A stretch of DNA of 64,000 nucleotides from Prostheceraeus crozeri. Its lineage: Eukaryota > Platyhelminthes > Polycladida > Euryleptidae. Made by a program: the position numbers and the translations under genes. Under the pieces are notes generated by a model. The model worked only from the letters and a program-made list of their open reading frames with translations, made no database searches and had not been told where the DNA came from. Shown piece by piece: positions 12,101 through 27,100 of the stretch (its first letter is position 1; every line of letters begins with the position of its first letter). The DNA is taken from assembly GCA_907163375.1 (NCBI GenBank), contig CAJQUW010008025.1, forward strand, positions 434,001 through 498,000, in the 5' to 3' direction.

Positions 12101-15100
12101 AGTGCAAAATCATAATAACTGAATTCCACTTAGGAAGGGCAACGTTTCTCCGTATTTTCCGTGAGTGGGTTACACTGTGAAAAAAGGAATCAGTTCGACT
12201 CTTCAAAATTATTGTATACGAAACAATGTCGCGTAAAAGCAACTTGTCAAGGGGTTGAATTCTGCATTGGTCACTCATGTGACGAAAATGAGTTCAAGTT
12301 TGTCAAGATATATTACTTAATTGTGATGCGCAATTAGCATATCCATTGGAACTATCTAAAATCCTGTCTGACCCTATCAATAGTTTATGGTATTATTATC
12401 CATTTCTGAAGCGCTGATAAATCATGAGATTCAAGTTCTACTTCTAAACATCATCTAGCATTAGAGGATAGAGAAAATGTCACAAGAGGATGTCACTCTT
12501 AGTTGACTTTTACTTAAAGAATGATAACTTCATTCCTCGAATTGCCATAAAGTAGCGCATATTTTCACAGTGCGGTGAATATTTCAGTTTCTGATTCCCG
12601 GGTGGTTTCATTAAATTTCCATGCCATATTTGAATGTTGTTTTCAATAGAAATATAATAATATTCTGTAAATTGTCATTTTAAAAAGTAGATTTTCAAGA
12701 CTGAAATATCGAGCATTGATTTTAACTCATTTGTCTGTTGTACTAAATGCTTCTTTAATGACCTTCACTTTTCATAGTGAGTTTTTGTCAATGGAGAAAC
12801 TGAAGATTACACACAAATAACAAAGAAAACATGAGAGAAATCAATTTTTCAGATACAGTTTTGGAATCGCCGAAGTGAAATCCTTTTTTTAAAAAACTCC
12901 TTAAAGAAGTAAATCCTTTTTAATAGAGTTTGCAGGTAAATATTCCATAGTGTTTTGATTTTGACTTGCGCTAACTGTTATTTAATATAACCCCAAACTC
13001 TGCAACGAAACAATGTCAACTTTATACTGACTATGACATAGGTGACAAAATAATTTCGAAACTGAGCAAATTTTTATACGTCAAAATAAACACAGAATCT
13101 TAATTACTCCCTTCAACAGTCACCTCTTCTCCGTGCGTATTCGCGGATTCGACATCAACACAGAGTTACATAAAATACTCTTTCAGGATTAGAAAATTCC
13201 AGGGGGGTTCCAGGGTTTCCTCGGGTCAGTCGCTGCTCTCTACCCAAATCGCAAAAACCGACAGTACAACTTTTTGTGTAAAACATTTCTCACCCTTGAG
13301 GTAAATGACTTAACGGACAATCCATGCAACATCATGGTAATCACAACTCCGTCAATTCTGCGATGCGGATGAAATAATGCACAGCATGAATGTGCTATTT
13401 ATTTTACACACACGGAGAAGTGCAATAAAAAAAGTCTAATGATAATATGAAGAAATAATGCACGCTGTTGGCGTTATTCTTACACATGTACCACAATGCA
13501 ACGTTTTTCTCGACACTCTCTCTATCATCTGACAAGTTAATAAGAACAGGAAAATGCTGAGATTGGACATTAGCCAAGGAAGTAAACTACACTGAGGTCA
13601 CTGCAGAGGCCAAGGAAGCCGACAGAGATGTGAATGATGACAAGACATGAAAACAATAACCAAGCAGGCGTAACAATAGCCCAAGATTGATTCCCACGTC
13701 TTTTCATTCCTTACCTCCATCGTGCTCTTCCTTCTTCCGACGAAATGTTGACCTCGGCCATCATCTGATGTGGCGATGCAAACTTTCGGACTCCATTCTA
13801 CCAGATAAGGCCTGTCTTCTCCTGCTGTAATGTGAGAAGCAAAAAATGAGAAAGATAGATGTATCCAGATTTTCAGAGTCATAAAACAGACAACAAGCTC
13901 TCCAAACTTTCGAGTCTGGAAAGGAAAAGCAAATTCACTCTTCAATCTATTGGAAAAATGAAGGCGATCTTGCACAATGGCAGGTGACGCTACGATTCTT
14001 CGACAGCATGAGCGAGTCTCTGCGAGCTGTCCATTGAAATAGACGAGGGTATCCGCACTGAAACTATCAGTGGTACGTTTGTGACTGTCAAAAGCCTTCC
14101 AGAATAGACTGATGACGGCAAAGCCACTCATTAATTTCGGACTGAAGTAGGGATTAGGAATGATTGGCCAACTAAGTGAATCAATTATTTACAATAATTG
14201 ATTATTTTTGATTAATCATAAATCGAAAAAATTGACCATCCATGTTCATTCAAAGAATTTAATCCGTTTTGGCTGCTATTAATCAAGTAGGTAGACATGA
14301 ATTGCTCTATCTATTGATCTATACTTATATATATATTATCCCTTATTCATTGATCAATAATTAATGATGTGTCTATTAAGTACATCATTTATGGCTGTAA
14401 TATTTATTGTCTGAAACAATGGCCTCCTAATATGAGAATTCATAAATATTTTCATTCCTCCTTTAAATGAAAGTGAGGAAAAAATGAATTCACATTATAT
14501 GATTCATACATTATTTTCATTATTGATTCATAATATTGACATAATGTGGTGGGCAAAAGGAGTTGTTTAGATGCCGCCGCCGTCGTTGTGAAGGTAAATG
14601 ATTACACATTACACGTTAAAACATATTCAAGAAAAATGCACGTCCGGCAGAACTCTGGGTAAATCATCTCCACTTAACATGCTACAGACATTGACTTTGA
14701 GACAAATCTCAAGAAATGAAACTTTGTAAACCCACAGTTTGATAGCAATTGATTTTTCATCACTGTCTGTGTTATATGGACAACATATCTCAATAAATAC
14801 GAATTCAATACTCATTAAGAGAGTCGTAGATGCATTGAAAATGACTTACTAGTTGTCTTTGTTAAGAGAATCTTCACATCGAGGCTTCCGTTATTGTAAA
14901 TAGGTTTGTAAATAAAAAGTCCTGAAGTACTTTGGTCGCAAATGCACCGGCCATCAACGGATGACTTTTTACCAAGGTCTGCAATAAATAATGAACTTAG
15001 TCATGATATAGTGATTTCAAATGAACATCAAACTTACCGCTCTTATCGTCCTTGGAATTCGCTACATGAGGAGTTGTGATAAAGAGCGTGTTGGGAGGTG

Positions 15101-18100
15101 AACTAAGAGTTTTGCGGCCCCATCGAGCATGTGCAATCACCTGTGAGTGGAAGATGATAAGTTTAATTCACGACTCTCACTCAACATCTACACATGGTCA
15201 CAAGACATAAAGACAACTTTTTCATGGAAACAACTCATAAAAGTGATTAATTATCACGCATACATATACGATTGTGTAGCGTATACTCAGTACTCATACA
15301 GGCATGCATGTTGTAGCTAAAACGTGAAATCCGCTTGCTTGTAAAACATCAAGATATTTTTAAAATTTACCTAGAATCAATTTGCAAATAATTTCCCTTC
15401 ACTGTCACATACTTTTCAATGTACATTTCATAAATAGAGAAATAGTTGTATGAAATCATCATAGTGTTGACATTTCATGGTAAGGATAAGTTAACAGGAG
15501 CAAGGAATTTGCTATACAGTATGCTTTTCATACGCTAAAAATGTGTGTACTGTATGTACAATGTATCAAAGCAACCGAAAAACAAATAAAGATGTAAAAC
15601 TGATAAAAGCAAAGTATTTGGAACTGCAGAGTAAATTTTGGTTGAACATTTTTGAACGGCTGCGTTGTGTGAGTGATGCGAAATACCTAAGTTTTGATTT
15701 TTTTGCATGATCAAAGAAGAGTCAGCCTTCAAATAATAATGATTGTATGTCTTACACAAGTTTGCTGCGGAGCCGAAATAGTACTCGCCGGAACCTGGTG
15801 ATTTCAATCTAACTCGGACTCAAAAAGATATAAATTTCCGAGAACAAGTCCGTTCCTCGATCGAATTTCTTTTTATCATGCCTTTCTGTGTTCCTCGCGT
15901 CTCTGCTTCTATGAACGTCGTATGCACCTCACTGATCAAGAACTGTCGCCTTTACAAATCTGAGTTCAATGTGTCATAATTTCAAATGTATTTTGACTTC
16001 TTTGTCGGCTTCGGACTCAGTTAGAAGTTCATGACGGATCCGGAATTGGACTCAACTCAAATTTGAGGTTGCTCCGCAGCAGTAGAAGATGCTGCAGGTT
16101 GCTGCTATACATGTATAAATTTTAGAATGATGGGCATCTGATCATTGTAGTTTTAGTATTCCCACACCAAAGATGGAAATCAACATTCTTGCTGGACAAA
16201 AATGAGTCAGAGGATCAGTGCTACAATGTCAAATCGCAAATCAACGAGATAGGATGCCGTTCTAAATGTCATCCATGATTGTTAAGAGACATGAAAATGT
16301 AATGATTCTGTCAGTCTGAGGATTCTGTCCATTTCTCTCACAGTCACATCAAACTGGGAGTTCGCAGAACTGAAGAAAATATTGATAAAAAGATGAGATG
16401 ACAGACATACGAATGTCTCAACTATGGACTTTTGCGGGAAGGTCCACTATGATATGAGAAAAACATATTTCTTTAATAAGGATAAAATTACAATGTTGAC
16501 AGTTTATTTTACATTACATGTCATGTGTGGCCCATCAATTAGCCGTTGCATCAACTACAGTTTTATACGAATTGATCCACCTGTGTTATATGATGCGCTA
16601 CAAAGTTTGGAAATTGCTCAACTGGAAAACGAAAAATGGACAACAAAGAGTTATAGAAATTCGAAATTATGCGATGCGATACGAACCCTTGTATTGGCGG
16701 GCTAAGTTATTGATAACATGGAAATTTCCTTTGCAAGCGTGAGTCATAATTGAAGTTCGAAAAGTAAACAGGTGTTTGAATATCTAAATTATACTTGCAT
16801 GAATGGGCGTATGAATACATGCACTTATTACACACATCAAAAATTGAATTTAGTTGGCGCCGATGTATTTGAACTTATGAATGCTCATAAACCTTAATTC
16901 TATACAGGAAAGTATCATGACTGAAACTTGAATGATTATTCAATCGTAATTTGCAACTACTTCATCTTTTTTTCTCATCCCTGCCCCGCGCAAGGCACGG
17001 AGCCATGCCAGTAAACTATGGGTGGAGCCGCCCTCACACTCACAACTCTCACCAGGTTATTATTAGTAACCTCTAGTGAGATTTGAAATGACAACTATAA
17101 CATGACAAGACTGATCAGGTACGAGCCTTCAAATTGAAATTCTCCGGCCGGTCCGGCCTTGGTTTACATAGGCCCATGTCGAAAATCCGGCCCGTTTCCC
17201 ACTCTTTGAACGAGAACAAGGGAAAAACAGAAAAATGCATGTTTGCCATCCGAATCATAGAGCCTTGTACAAATGACAATAAATCACACCGGGTAAAATT
17301 CACTACAAATATGTCAGAAATGTACTTTTGTAAAATATAGTCGATTTTCTATTTTAAAAAACGATTTTAAATGCGGTGCTATCATGGTGGATATAAATAG
17401 CGGCATTTTAAAAGACATGAATTTTGTAAATTGCAGTGAAAACTTGACAGCGACATCTCTACTGACAATCCACATACACTGTTCCTCGCAATCTTGCAAG
17501 ATTGAGTAAGAATTGACATCCAACCACCTATTCAACAGGACAAAATTCTTCTCTCATTGACAAAAATTAGAGGGTTTGATGGAAATGCATGGTTCAGTTA
17601 GGATAAACATGCATCATCATGTACACGCTTAATGAAAAAACATGAAACCTACCTGAACTTTGTATGATGTAGCAGGCATCAAATTCTCGATCGTGTAAGT
17701 CGTCCGATCCTACAAAAAGATAATATCATGAAAATCACTGTTTACGTATTATTCTTAAGCCTTTTAAGTCAAACAACTGACATCTCTTCTCTAAATCAAA
17801 CGAATGTCCTGATTAAGGGCCGATTGTTTCAAACAAGCTTTCAAGGACAGTTTGACGCTAATCTGAATACCCTCGTGGGCGTCACAAGAGCCCCGTATCA
17901 ATCTTTGACGTTGCACATTTCAATAAGAGACAAAGTCTCTGCTCATGTATTTATGCAGATATTCCTTCCATTAGGAGATATACAATTAGCAGTATTCCCT
18001 CCTGAATTTCATCTTTCCATCAGCCGTTCTCTCAATATTGCGATCTACCTACAAGGAACGGTTCATGTTGAGATTGCAGGAGTAAGCCAAGAGCTAAGAT

Positions 18101-21100
18101 CAGATGGAGCCAATTTCATTGTGTTTTCATAATGCTTGATATTTTGATAATTTGATATTGAAACAAAATAAGGCTGTTCAGCAAATACTCACAATTGCAC
18201 GAAATGTTTATAAAAGTCATTGTAGTTATTCATCAGTACATAGGGAATTCAAGATTATTCACTATAAATAAATTTTTGATGTTTCCAGGTACTTGACTAG
18301 TCTACTATTGGTCGCAGAGCGATAACTTGCGTAAAAAGAATCTCAAATTAAAATCGTACATTTTATTTCTCTGATGTCAGGCGGGTTTTATCATAGCAAA
18401 AGTATAGCACGTTTTGAACAGCGAATTGTTGTCTCCCATTCATTAAACGCTAATTGTAACGACAAACTTATCTGATTTTTTTTAGTCCACGATTATCACA
18501 TTGATATCTTAGTCGATTTAGCAGACATTCACGTTTGTCCTTATTCGAGACTAAGAAGAAATACAGAGGACTCATTGCTAATTTCTCTCTCATGTCTTGT
18601 TTACAGGAGGGTACATGACATGGATGTATCATTTCTGAAGCGTGAATGATACTTCTTGTAATGTAGCGTTGTACTTAACACGACGTTTTCCGACAATAAC
18701 AATTTATAAAAGCACTGTTGAGAGTCCATGATTTGACGTAAAATGCATTTGATAACAATAAAATAATAAATCGATCGAAGTATGAAATTGATAACTTTCT
18801 GATAAATGATCACGTGCATGTATGTAAATAAAAATTCATATTTTAGTTCACGAATATTCATGCCAATAAAAATAATATAATAACTACACCATCACCATGA
18901 TAGCTGTGACTACAACCATTTAATTTACATGTAGATACAATTCATACATAGTACTTCAAGCACCGGATTACTAACAATGAAGTCTATGTTGACACATTGC
19001 TTTTGATTTTTTCATTAGATTTTCAAAATTGAATGTTGACTATTAAGTGACATATCCTTCATGTTACTGCTTTCGATTTAAAGAAAATAAAGATAATAAG
19101 TTTAATAGAGGTGCTTCTACAACTACAAATAGTACTGCCATAAATGACACCGGCATTGTAGTGCCATCACATCAAAACTCATGTAAAGTATGCTCATTAA
19201 GTGCATCTTGAATCAAAAATTCTTGCACTATAATGGATTTAAAGGACCTCGAGGTGCTTGCGCTCCCTAATGAGAAAATGAACCTATGGTTTTTAGCTAT
19301 ACCGGTTGGCTCTGATCGACAAAGAATCCTAGATTCAGTCATGCATGGAAATCCTGCTGAAAGTCATCTTAACTTCTTTCTTCTCAAATGTTTATCTTTT
19401 GACTTCAAGAAAACGTGCGATATAAGAAAAACAAAAGTTCCTAACGGGAGAATAAGCTACTAATTAAGTCAACAAGAAAGACGAATGATGAAGCTCATGT
19501 CACCTCATGGCGATGTTACCGGAAAAATTCTGAGGTCAACGTTGTATTTTGTCCCGCCCACTCTAACACCCATAGTGACTGATGTATAAAAATTACAAGA
19601 CACTGTTGCTCTAAACTAAGGCAAGAGGAACAAAGCTGCAAGGTCATGCCTTCGAATCTAAGCATAATCATAGCTCACATGTCACACTCCTCCCACACAG
19701 TGTGTGTGTATACAGAAACAGAAAAAGAGTGGACGGAAAGGAAAACTCGTGAAATAGTTGCTCATATCCCTGTGATAATAGCAACGGGGCTAGAAGGCGG
19801 TCACAGCGGTATCTGAGTTCGCACGTGACTCACGTTTTTAAAAAGTTAAAAAGCGACATTAGAGATCAAAGTTAATACAGCACCTGGTTAATGACACTGA
19901 AACAAGGGCTAGCAAATGAAAATACTAAGCTTGATCTTCCATTGGGAATCAAAAGTTCTCAATCTTATCATCAGTTTTCTAAATCATGTTCATATAACTG
20001 TGTGAAGCGACAAGGGCTTTGAGAAAGAGTTCGACTCATGTATGCAGTGTCTTTAACATCAAGTACCTCTTGAGTAATCTGTAGGAATAGGGCCCAAGGA
20101 AAACATCTTCAATAGATAATTGTGTTTATGGTGTCCCAGTCTGATCAAGTTGGAACCAGAATTATCGATGGAATAATGTCATTGCCAATGTAAATAACAC
20201 TTTCCAAACTGGAACTTGCTCAACGCAGCTCACATGATGATGATGATATATTTGTTATCAAGAGTACACACAGCATTCACATACTAAATGGATAATTAAC
20301 AAGTATCAAGCCCAAACGGGCTGCAAGTAAAAGGAAACAACAAAAATATACATAGAAAAATAAGATAATTACCAGATGTCGCATCGAATAAAGTAAGCAG
20401 AAATTGATCTTTTAAACTCTGTAACAGTTGAAACATTTCTTTCATGACTGTAGAGGGAATTCCAATGATGTGTCACATCTACCGTGAAAAAATGATGACG
20501 ATATGAATGTTTTGATAGGGGGACAATGATCTTTTCATGGGTATCCGTTATATTTGTGCGACCAGAGTAGGAAAATAATTCTGTTGAGTTAACATCACAC
20601 AGCTGATTCACTATCTTGAATAAAACAATAAGCTTGTAACGCAGTCGGCGAGCTTCAAGACTTAACAAATTTAAATTGTGCAACTTCGATCTGTAGTTCA
20701 AACCATTCAAATTAGAAAATAGTCTACAAAAACGCTTCTGAACTTTTTCAACATGATCAATGACGTATCGACGATATGGACACCATATGATACTACCAAA
20801 CTCAAGTATAGCTCTCACATGAGCTTTGTACAACATGATAAGGAGTGAAGGATCACGACAGTAAAAAGATTTCTTAATCATACCTAACACACGATTTGCC
20901 TTTGAGACACATCTATAGCACTGTCGCATTGATCGAAATCTGGTCGATAAAAGCTATTTGCGGATCATTTGTTGAAAACAAGTTTGGTCGCAGACACAGA
21001 TTATCATGTTGTCATTACAGAATCGATAACTACAAAAAAAATAGTTACTTTGCGCAGAATGAATTGTCTAGAATTTATTTGCTGAGAGGACTGTCGTTGT

Positions 21101-24100
21101 TTTTAATCAAAGCTTGAGTCGAATGTCAAGCGTCCCTCAGCCAAAGATTCAGGGGACAGTGTTGTCACTTCAATAATTTCTGCCTTCATGATTTGAATTC
21201 AATACTCAATAAACGCTTTGCTTCATTGCTCGCTTCGAGTGTCGAGGCTGAAACCTATATAGATCAGCAGAGTGTGAAAAGGTGCAGTTTCTTGGCGCTG
21301 TTATGCTTGCGTGATAGGACTACAGGTCATCTATCCCATTCATTGATTGAAATCATCTGGACCATAGGAATGCGACATTATTATATTAAAGGACTGCGAG
21401 CAGAACGGACATGCAAACTAAGATACGTAAAAACAATACTATAAGGATTTTTTCCGGTACGTCATACATTGTGCTTATGGTTAAACCCCTCCTCCCAGTT
21501 TATCAAATTTGTCTAAAATCTGCAAAAATAGGTCAAACCAAACTTTAGGTGGACACAATTGAGCGTATTTTCTACCCACATATTTAAGTTTATGCACATC
21601 GGACTGATAGATTTTGCATCAGAGACGCTAGCGTGAAGTGTAGCGATGTGAGCAGCTTGATCTGACTTCGTCTGTTCTACGCATTGTTGCTACTCGTGTG
21701 TGCATTGTTCTCTCTCCCTCTTCGTCTCATCAACTACTATTTGAAATCTTCCCACAACCACTACCTTGTGGCCTGGTCATTATCACTTTACAAGTTGCCG
21801 GGAAATAACTTTATTGACCTAAAAAGCTTTCTGCTCAGACGATGAGGTCAGAAGAAATCAGATCAAGCTTGACCGATTCCCACAAATTTTGGCATGTGGG
21901 TAGAAAGTATCCTCAATTACATGTACTCAAAGTTTTGCGACGATGGATTCATTTCTACGGATTTTAAGCAAGTTTTATAACGTGGCGGGGGGAGATACCC
22001 ACACGTACCTACATCAATGTATTACTTTGAGCACCTCCAAAACATTCAGACTGGCCATTTCATAAATCATCTACAGTATCATTTTACTTCACCGTTTTAT
22101 TTTCATCTGCCACAAATGAACGTTATTGATAGTTAAAGATGCGATCTAAAACAATCATCAACAGGTGTGACATTGACATGATACGATCGAACATTAAACT
22201 TCAAACGTGTCACTTTCAATGAATAATCAAGTGGTCTGCTAGTCCAGCATGAGTTACTTTTGAACACATGAAATGAACCTGATATTGTACTCAGTCATGT
22301 AGGTTGTTCGAAATTCGTGCAACCTTTAAGCGATTGAGATTCATCTTCTACTTTCAAATTCCAAAACTGGTCAAATATTCGACATCACACCAAAGTGGAC
22401 CCAAAAAAAAGCCCGAAAACTAATGACTGAGTGTATTCCAGTGATCACATCTTGCGAAAGGATTTTCAGTGAAAAAGAAAACACGATCTGTAGGCCCTAT
22501 ATTTCTCTCTAACTGTGGGCATGATGAACTCTATGCATGCGACAATGCAGATTTATTTGTTGACGATGTTCTAGTCAGCCTAATAACTAACATAAAAGAA
22601 ATCATGCACCTATGTCTGACTAAGTTCGGGTCTGGTTTCAGCCTGAATACATCCCATCCCCATCCCCCTAGGAAACATAGAAATTTTTACGAGTGTACCT
22701 CAAGTGGTCTGTTTCCACGTACTTGCAATTTAGAAATCCTTGCAACATAACACAACAGGAAAATCAATCTTTTACAGACTCAAAGACTGAACTGACGCGG
22801 ATCAGGATACACCAAATTATCCCGCATGATGGTCAGAACATCTTTAAATATCCTCAGAAAGGAACATTTTGTCAAGGTACTGACTAGTGGAAGGCTTCCT
22901 ACCTCTTGTCTTCTTTGTTGCTGTGCGAATGCATTCATCCTATATTGAAGTTTGGGATCTGACCCAAACGAGGGTGAAACGACATGGACTCCAAATTAGT
23001 AAGCAAAGCCAACACACCAAAAAGTAGCTGCTGAGCATTATATTACAACGAGGTCGACTGATCTTATCTATAACATATCATATCGTCCGTCATACAAAAC
23101 ATGATGACTAATAAAAACACTAATCCGAATGAATGCGCTCATGTTAATACCAATTTATGATAAAACGTGTCAATATACCATGTTACACATCGAAATTTAT
23201 CGAAAAAAAGTGAGAGTGGCTTATTCCTCTTTCATCAACAATCTTTGAAGTTATCTTAGAGTTTAGATGTAAAAAAATAAAATAGACAAATGCAATCATT
23301 TATCAGAATCAATCCCTGAATACATTACTTTAGCTTACATTATTGAAGCCGGGATCCAGTGCAAGTCTTAAAGCACCAATTGTACTTAAAGACCTATCCA
23401 GAGATCATTCAATGATTTTAGGCGACATAAAGATTCAACTTTTTGTGGCGACGAATTATGAATCTACGTGAAAAGAGTAAATGCACAAACAGCTTTCTAG
23501 AGAATGCTTGTACCATTGACAAAAACACTATAATCCTCCATTCAAAGTTCCTCACGTTTCTGTCAGGTTCTGACGTCGGTTATAAGCTCTAGGAAAACTG
23601 ACTACACATTGCAGAGGCTGTCGGACACTAATAGTTTAGGAAAGAGTTCTAAATGTCCTTCACATATGAATACTATGGAAATCGCATGCGTGTGTGTACA
23701 TACATCAACTCATCAAACCTCAATAACTACAGAATAGTGTGTACTGTCCGTCCTTTCATTCTTAATTTCGTCACCAAAGACGGATATCGCACGGCATCGA
23801 GGTTTGTCTTCTTAAGAAATCTTCTTGTAGACCGCCCCCGTAGGTTCGCAATTAAGAGCCGGGCCGCAATCATGGCGTCATTACCGGCGCCTGGAAGGCG
23901 CCAATTCGATAGCCACTTGACCGCCCCCTGAGCGAATGTCCGGCATCAAGGCGTGCGATAGGCAGATCAAGTGTCACGTGACCTCACCGGTTCGAAGGAT
24001 CTCTTTAGAAAGAGAAGATATTCTGTAGGCGATGAAATCGTCATCCTTCCACTGCGAGTGATAAATTGGGCTGAACCGATGCTGTCTGACTTGCTACTTC

Positions 24101-27100
24101 CACATCAAAACACTATAGCTCTTGCAATATACAGTATTGCAATTACTGTGTTTGATAGTTAACTTAGTGTCGAAAATATCGTCATCTAAGTTACACGATT
24201 AGTGCTTATTTAGCACTCACAAGTGAGTATTCATTTCTTATTGTTTTGTCATGCAATGTTTGGTGGAATGAATGAGATGATTTAAAACAAAAATGACTAA
24301 GATGCAAAAGCATCGCCACATCGCCGCACCGCACGAGTAGATGGAGTACTTGCATAGCTTTCTACTTCTAGCGAACTTCCGTTCGAATCCTGGTGAGATG
24401 AGTTGCAGTCAGTATTGATGTTTATCTGAATTCAATTCGTGTCATATCCTTGTTCATCTGAAAGGTCTCATTAAGGTGTATGCAGTTAATTAAGGTGTAC
24501 GCCCAGTATAAGATTCGTAATGAATGCATAATTTACAACAATTCCGCTTTCTTAAAATAAATTTGTTTCTTATTTGCAAATTGAATTTCTATGAATTTTC
24601 AATTGCTTTTTTCTGCTAGTTGCACAATTTTTAAGGTAAATGGGCGAATGAAAATATTGATTAAGAATCAAGCAAAATAATACACAGATATAACTCTTTG
24701 GACTTCGATAAATAGGCAAAAACAAAACTTTATAATTAGGCTGATGGGGGAAATATCTACTAAAAAAACATTTGGTTCTGAAAATATGATATCAATCGTG
24801 TATTTCTTTATGACCTGCGTGAGACATACCACACCAAGACATCAAATTTAGCAGCAAGAATGTCGAACATTTGACATAATTTAGATAAATGAAGACGCTA
24901 AAGCTAAATGAATTTAGCGATGTAAGGATGCAGAATATCTTTTCACGTAAATTACATTAAAGTAAATTAAGCACATTACTCGATTTCATTCTACAATGCA
25001 GTTTGACCCACAAGTAGCAACGATCTTCAATAATCCCTGGCCAATTGTGGTCCAAGAACAGTCTAAGCTGTGAATAGCATGATTGCACATCTAATGTCTC
25101 ATTGGCAAAGAAGCTAACAGCAATATATTTAAATAGCTAATATAGCACGGCATTGCAGCACATTCATCGCAAGTTTTCCTGAAGTCTAATGAAGAGCTAC
25201 ATACATCCTGAAATCGTTGTGTACAGAGAGTTCTCTAATTGCACTGAAAGGTAACCACAAAGAATCCATGTGTGGATGGAATTTTTTAAACATGTGATTT
25301 CATGTTTTTGTTGATGTATTGGCTCGATTCTTCCATCACCTTTCTTATCTCTTGCTACTGATTTCTCCGCCTCCAACTAATAATCCCTCTTCATCTCTAC
25401 CTGTACTGGAATGCACCGTGTCAAACTCAAGTTGAAACTTGCAAACTTTTAAGAGGTTCACTTGTCCCACTGCTTTGTTGTATTTCGTGAATAAAAAGCT
25501 ATCAGAGGAATCACTGGGTGCCCACTGTGAGAACGAAAACTGTCACTCGGGGCGCGATCTTTTCAAGTAGTCCACCCCAACATCAATGAGCCGACGAGCT
25601 TCGGCAAAGGCTTTTTAGGTGTGAGAAGGGGTGGCAACCGCAAAGGAAGTGCTTCTGTTTGCTCGCTAGTGGCAATAATGTTGAATTATAGAATTGTCTT
25701 ATCACTGATTTATCCATTAGTCGTTGAGTAAATCCAGGTGCATGGCCAGGTCAAGAATTTAACACGTGGGAAGTATAACGCAGCATGACGCCGCATAGGC
25801 CACTGATGAGGCTATATTACACAGTCAAACAAGACTATTTCATTTATTCAAATTTGTAGAAATTATGAATAATGTAAAATCAATTTTGTTTACTTCTGAA
25901 TTTTGTCAACAGCTCTTTCAGAAAATGGTCACGTTGGTTCATAAATTACGCAATCCTTGTTCAATTTTTTTTAACTATTTCCGTGTATGGCATCAGTACC
26001 TTAATAGCTCCTTAAAAATCTTGCCGATTACGCAATCGTTGAACTTGGCATCCTTACATTTTGCATTTCGCCGATTCTTATTTCGCAGAAAACCATGTGA
26101 CAAAAATCGTTGGTACTAATGGTTCCAGATTGTAGAACTTGCTGATCTAAGTCAATTTTCATGTGAAATGTTGATAGGTGAAATGAGGTGCGCTTTACTT
26201 ATTTTAATTTTATTTTATGTGCTTGTGACTCGCATCCAACAGGTGTCTATCAGATGCTTGTAAAAATGGGTACAACGCAACAAACTGAATAGTTTCTGCT
26301 GTTATCACTTGAAGCCAAAAACAAGTATTGCACTATTCAATCCAGTGTTTTCGAAGGACCTGCTTAATTACACGTTCGGCAAAAAGTAACCCAAAGCAAC
26401 TAATGCAGCAACTACGATAGATCAACAATCATCAGCATGAATCAGTGGAAAGTCTCAGCCAACAGTTTGAAGCTGCATGAAACCTCAACCAATTATTGAC
26501 AATGTCTATTTCAATTCATATAACTTCCACAATTATAAGAAATTTCTCTTTTCTGAACGATCCCACATACTTTATAGACAACTGTGATCAAGAAATCAGA
26601 AAGTTTGCAATTCACGTGCGCTGCATGATTTAAGCAATATATAGACCAATCTCGTACGATTTGTAGATAAATGCGACAAGAAGTCAGTTGTCATGCACGG
26701 AAATCCGTCAAAATTCCGATGTCCAATGGTTCAAATCTACATGAAATCTTAAAATCGGACGAACTTCTAAAAGTGTAATGATTGTATTGTACTTAACTCG
26801 TAAGAGGGTCTGACAAGAAATTTGCGCGTAAAACCCCCTAAAACACTGACTTTTTCCCATTTCCCCTTCTTTGGTTGATATTATAGGATTTGAGACCCAA
26901 ATGTGAACACATGTAAATTCAAATGCGACATTGCAAAAGCAAATGCGACATAGCCAGACTAACGTGAACACTTGTTGATCCAAATGCGACAATGCAAAAG
27001 CAAATACGACATAGCCAGGCAAATGTGCATAGAATAAAAAGCAAATGAGGCAATTCCAAACCAAATACAACTACTTCACAATTTTTAAAATTAGACTCGC

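Noticed and set aside
13598-14131. 177-codon minus-strand ORF
   Set aside because: Only its part at 13715-13824 is coding (an anosmin exon with splice sites on both sides). The rest is intron read through by chance.
24330-24410. Functional tRNA gene
   Set aside because: A B box and a rough A box are present, but no convincing acceptor stem or anticodon arm can be drawn.
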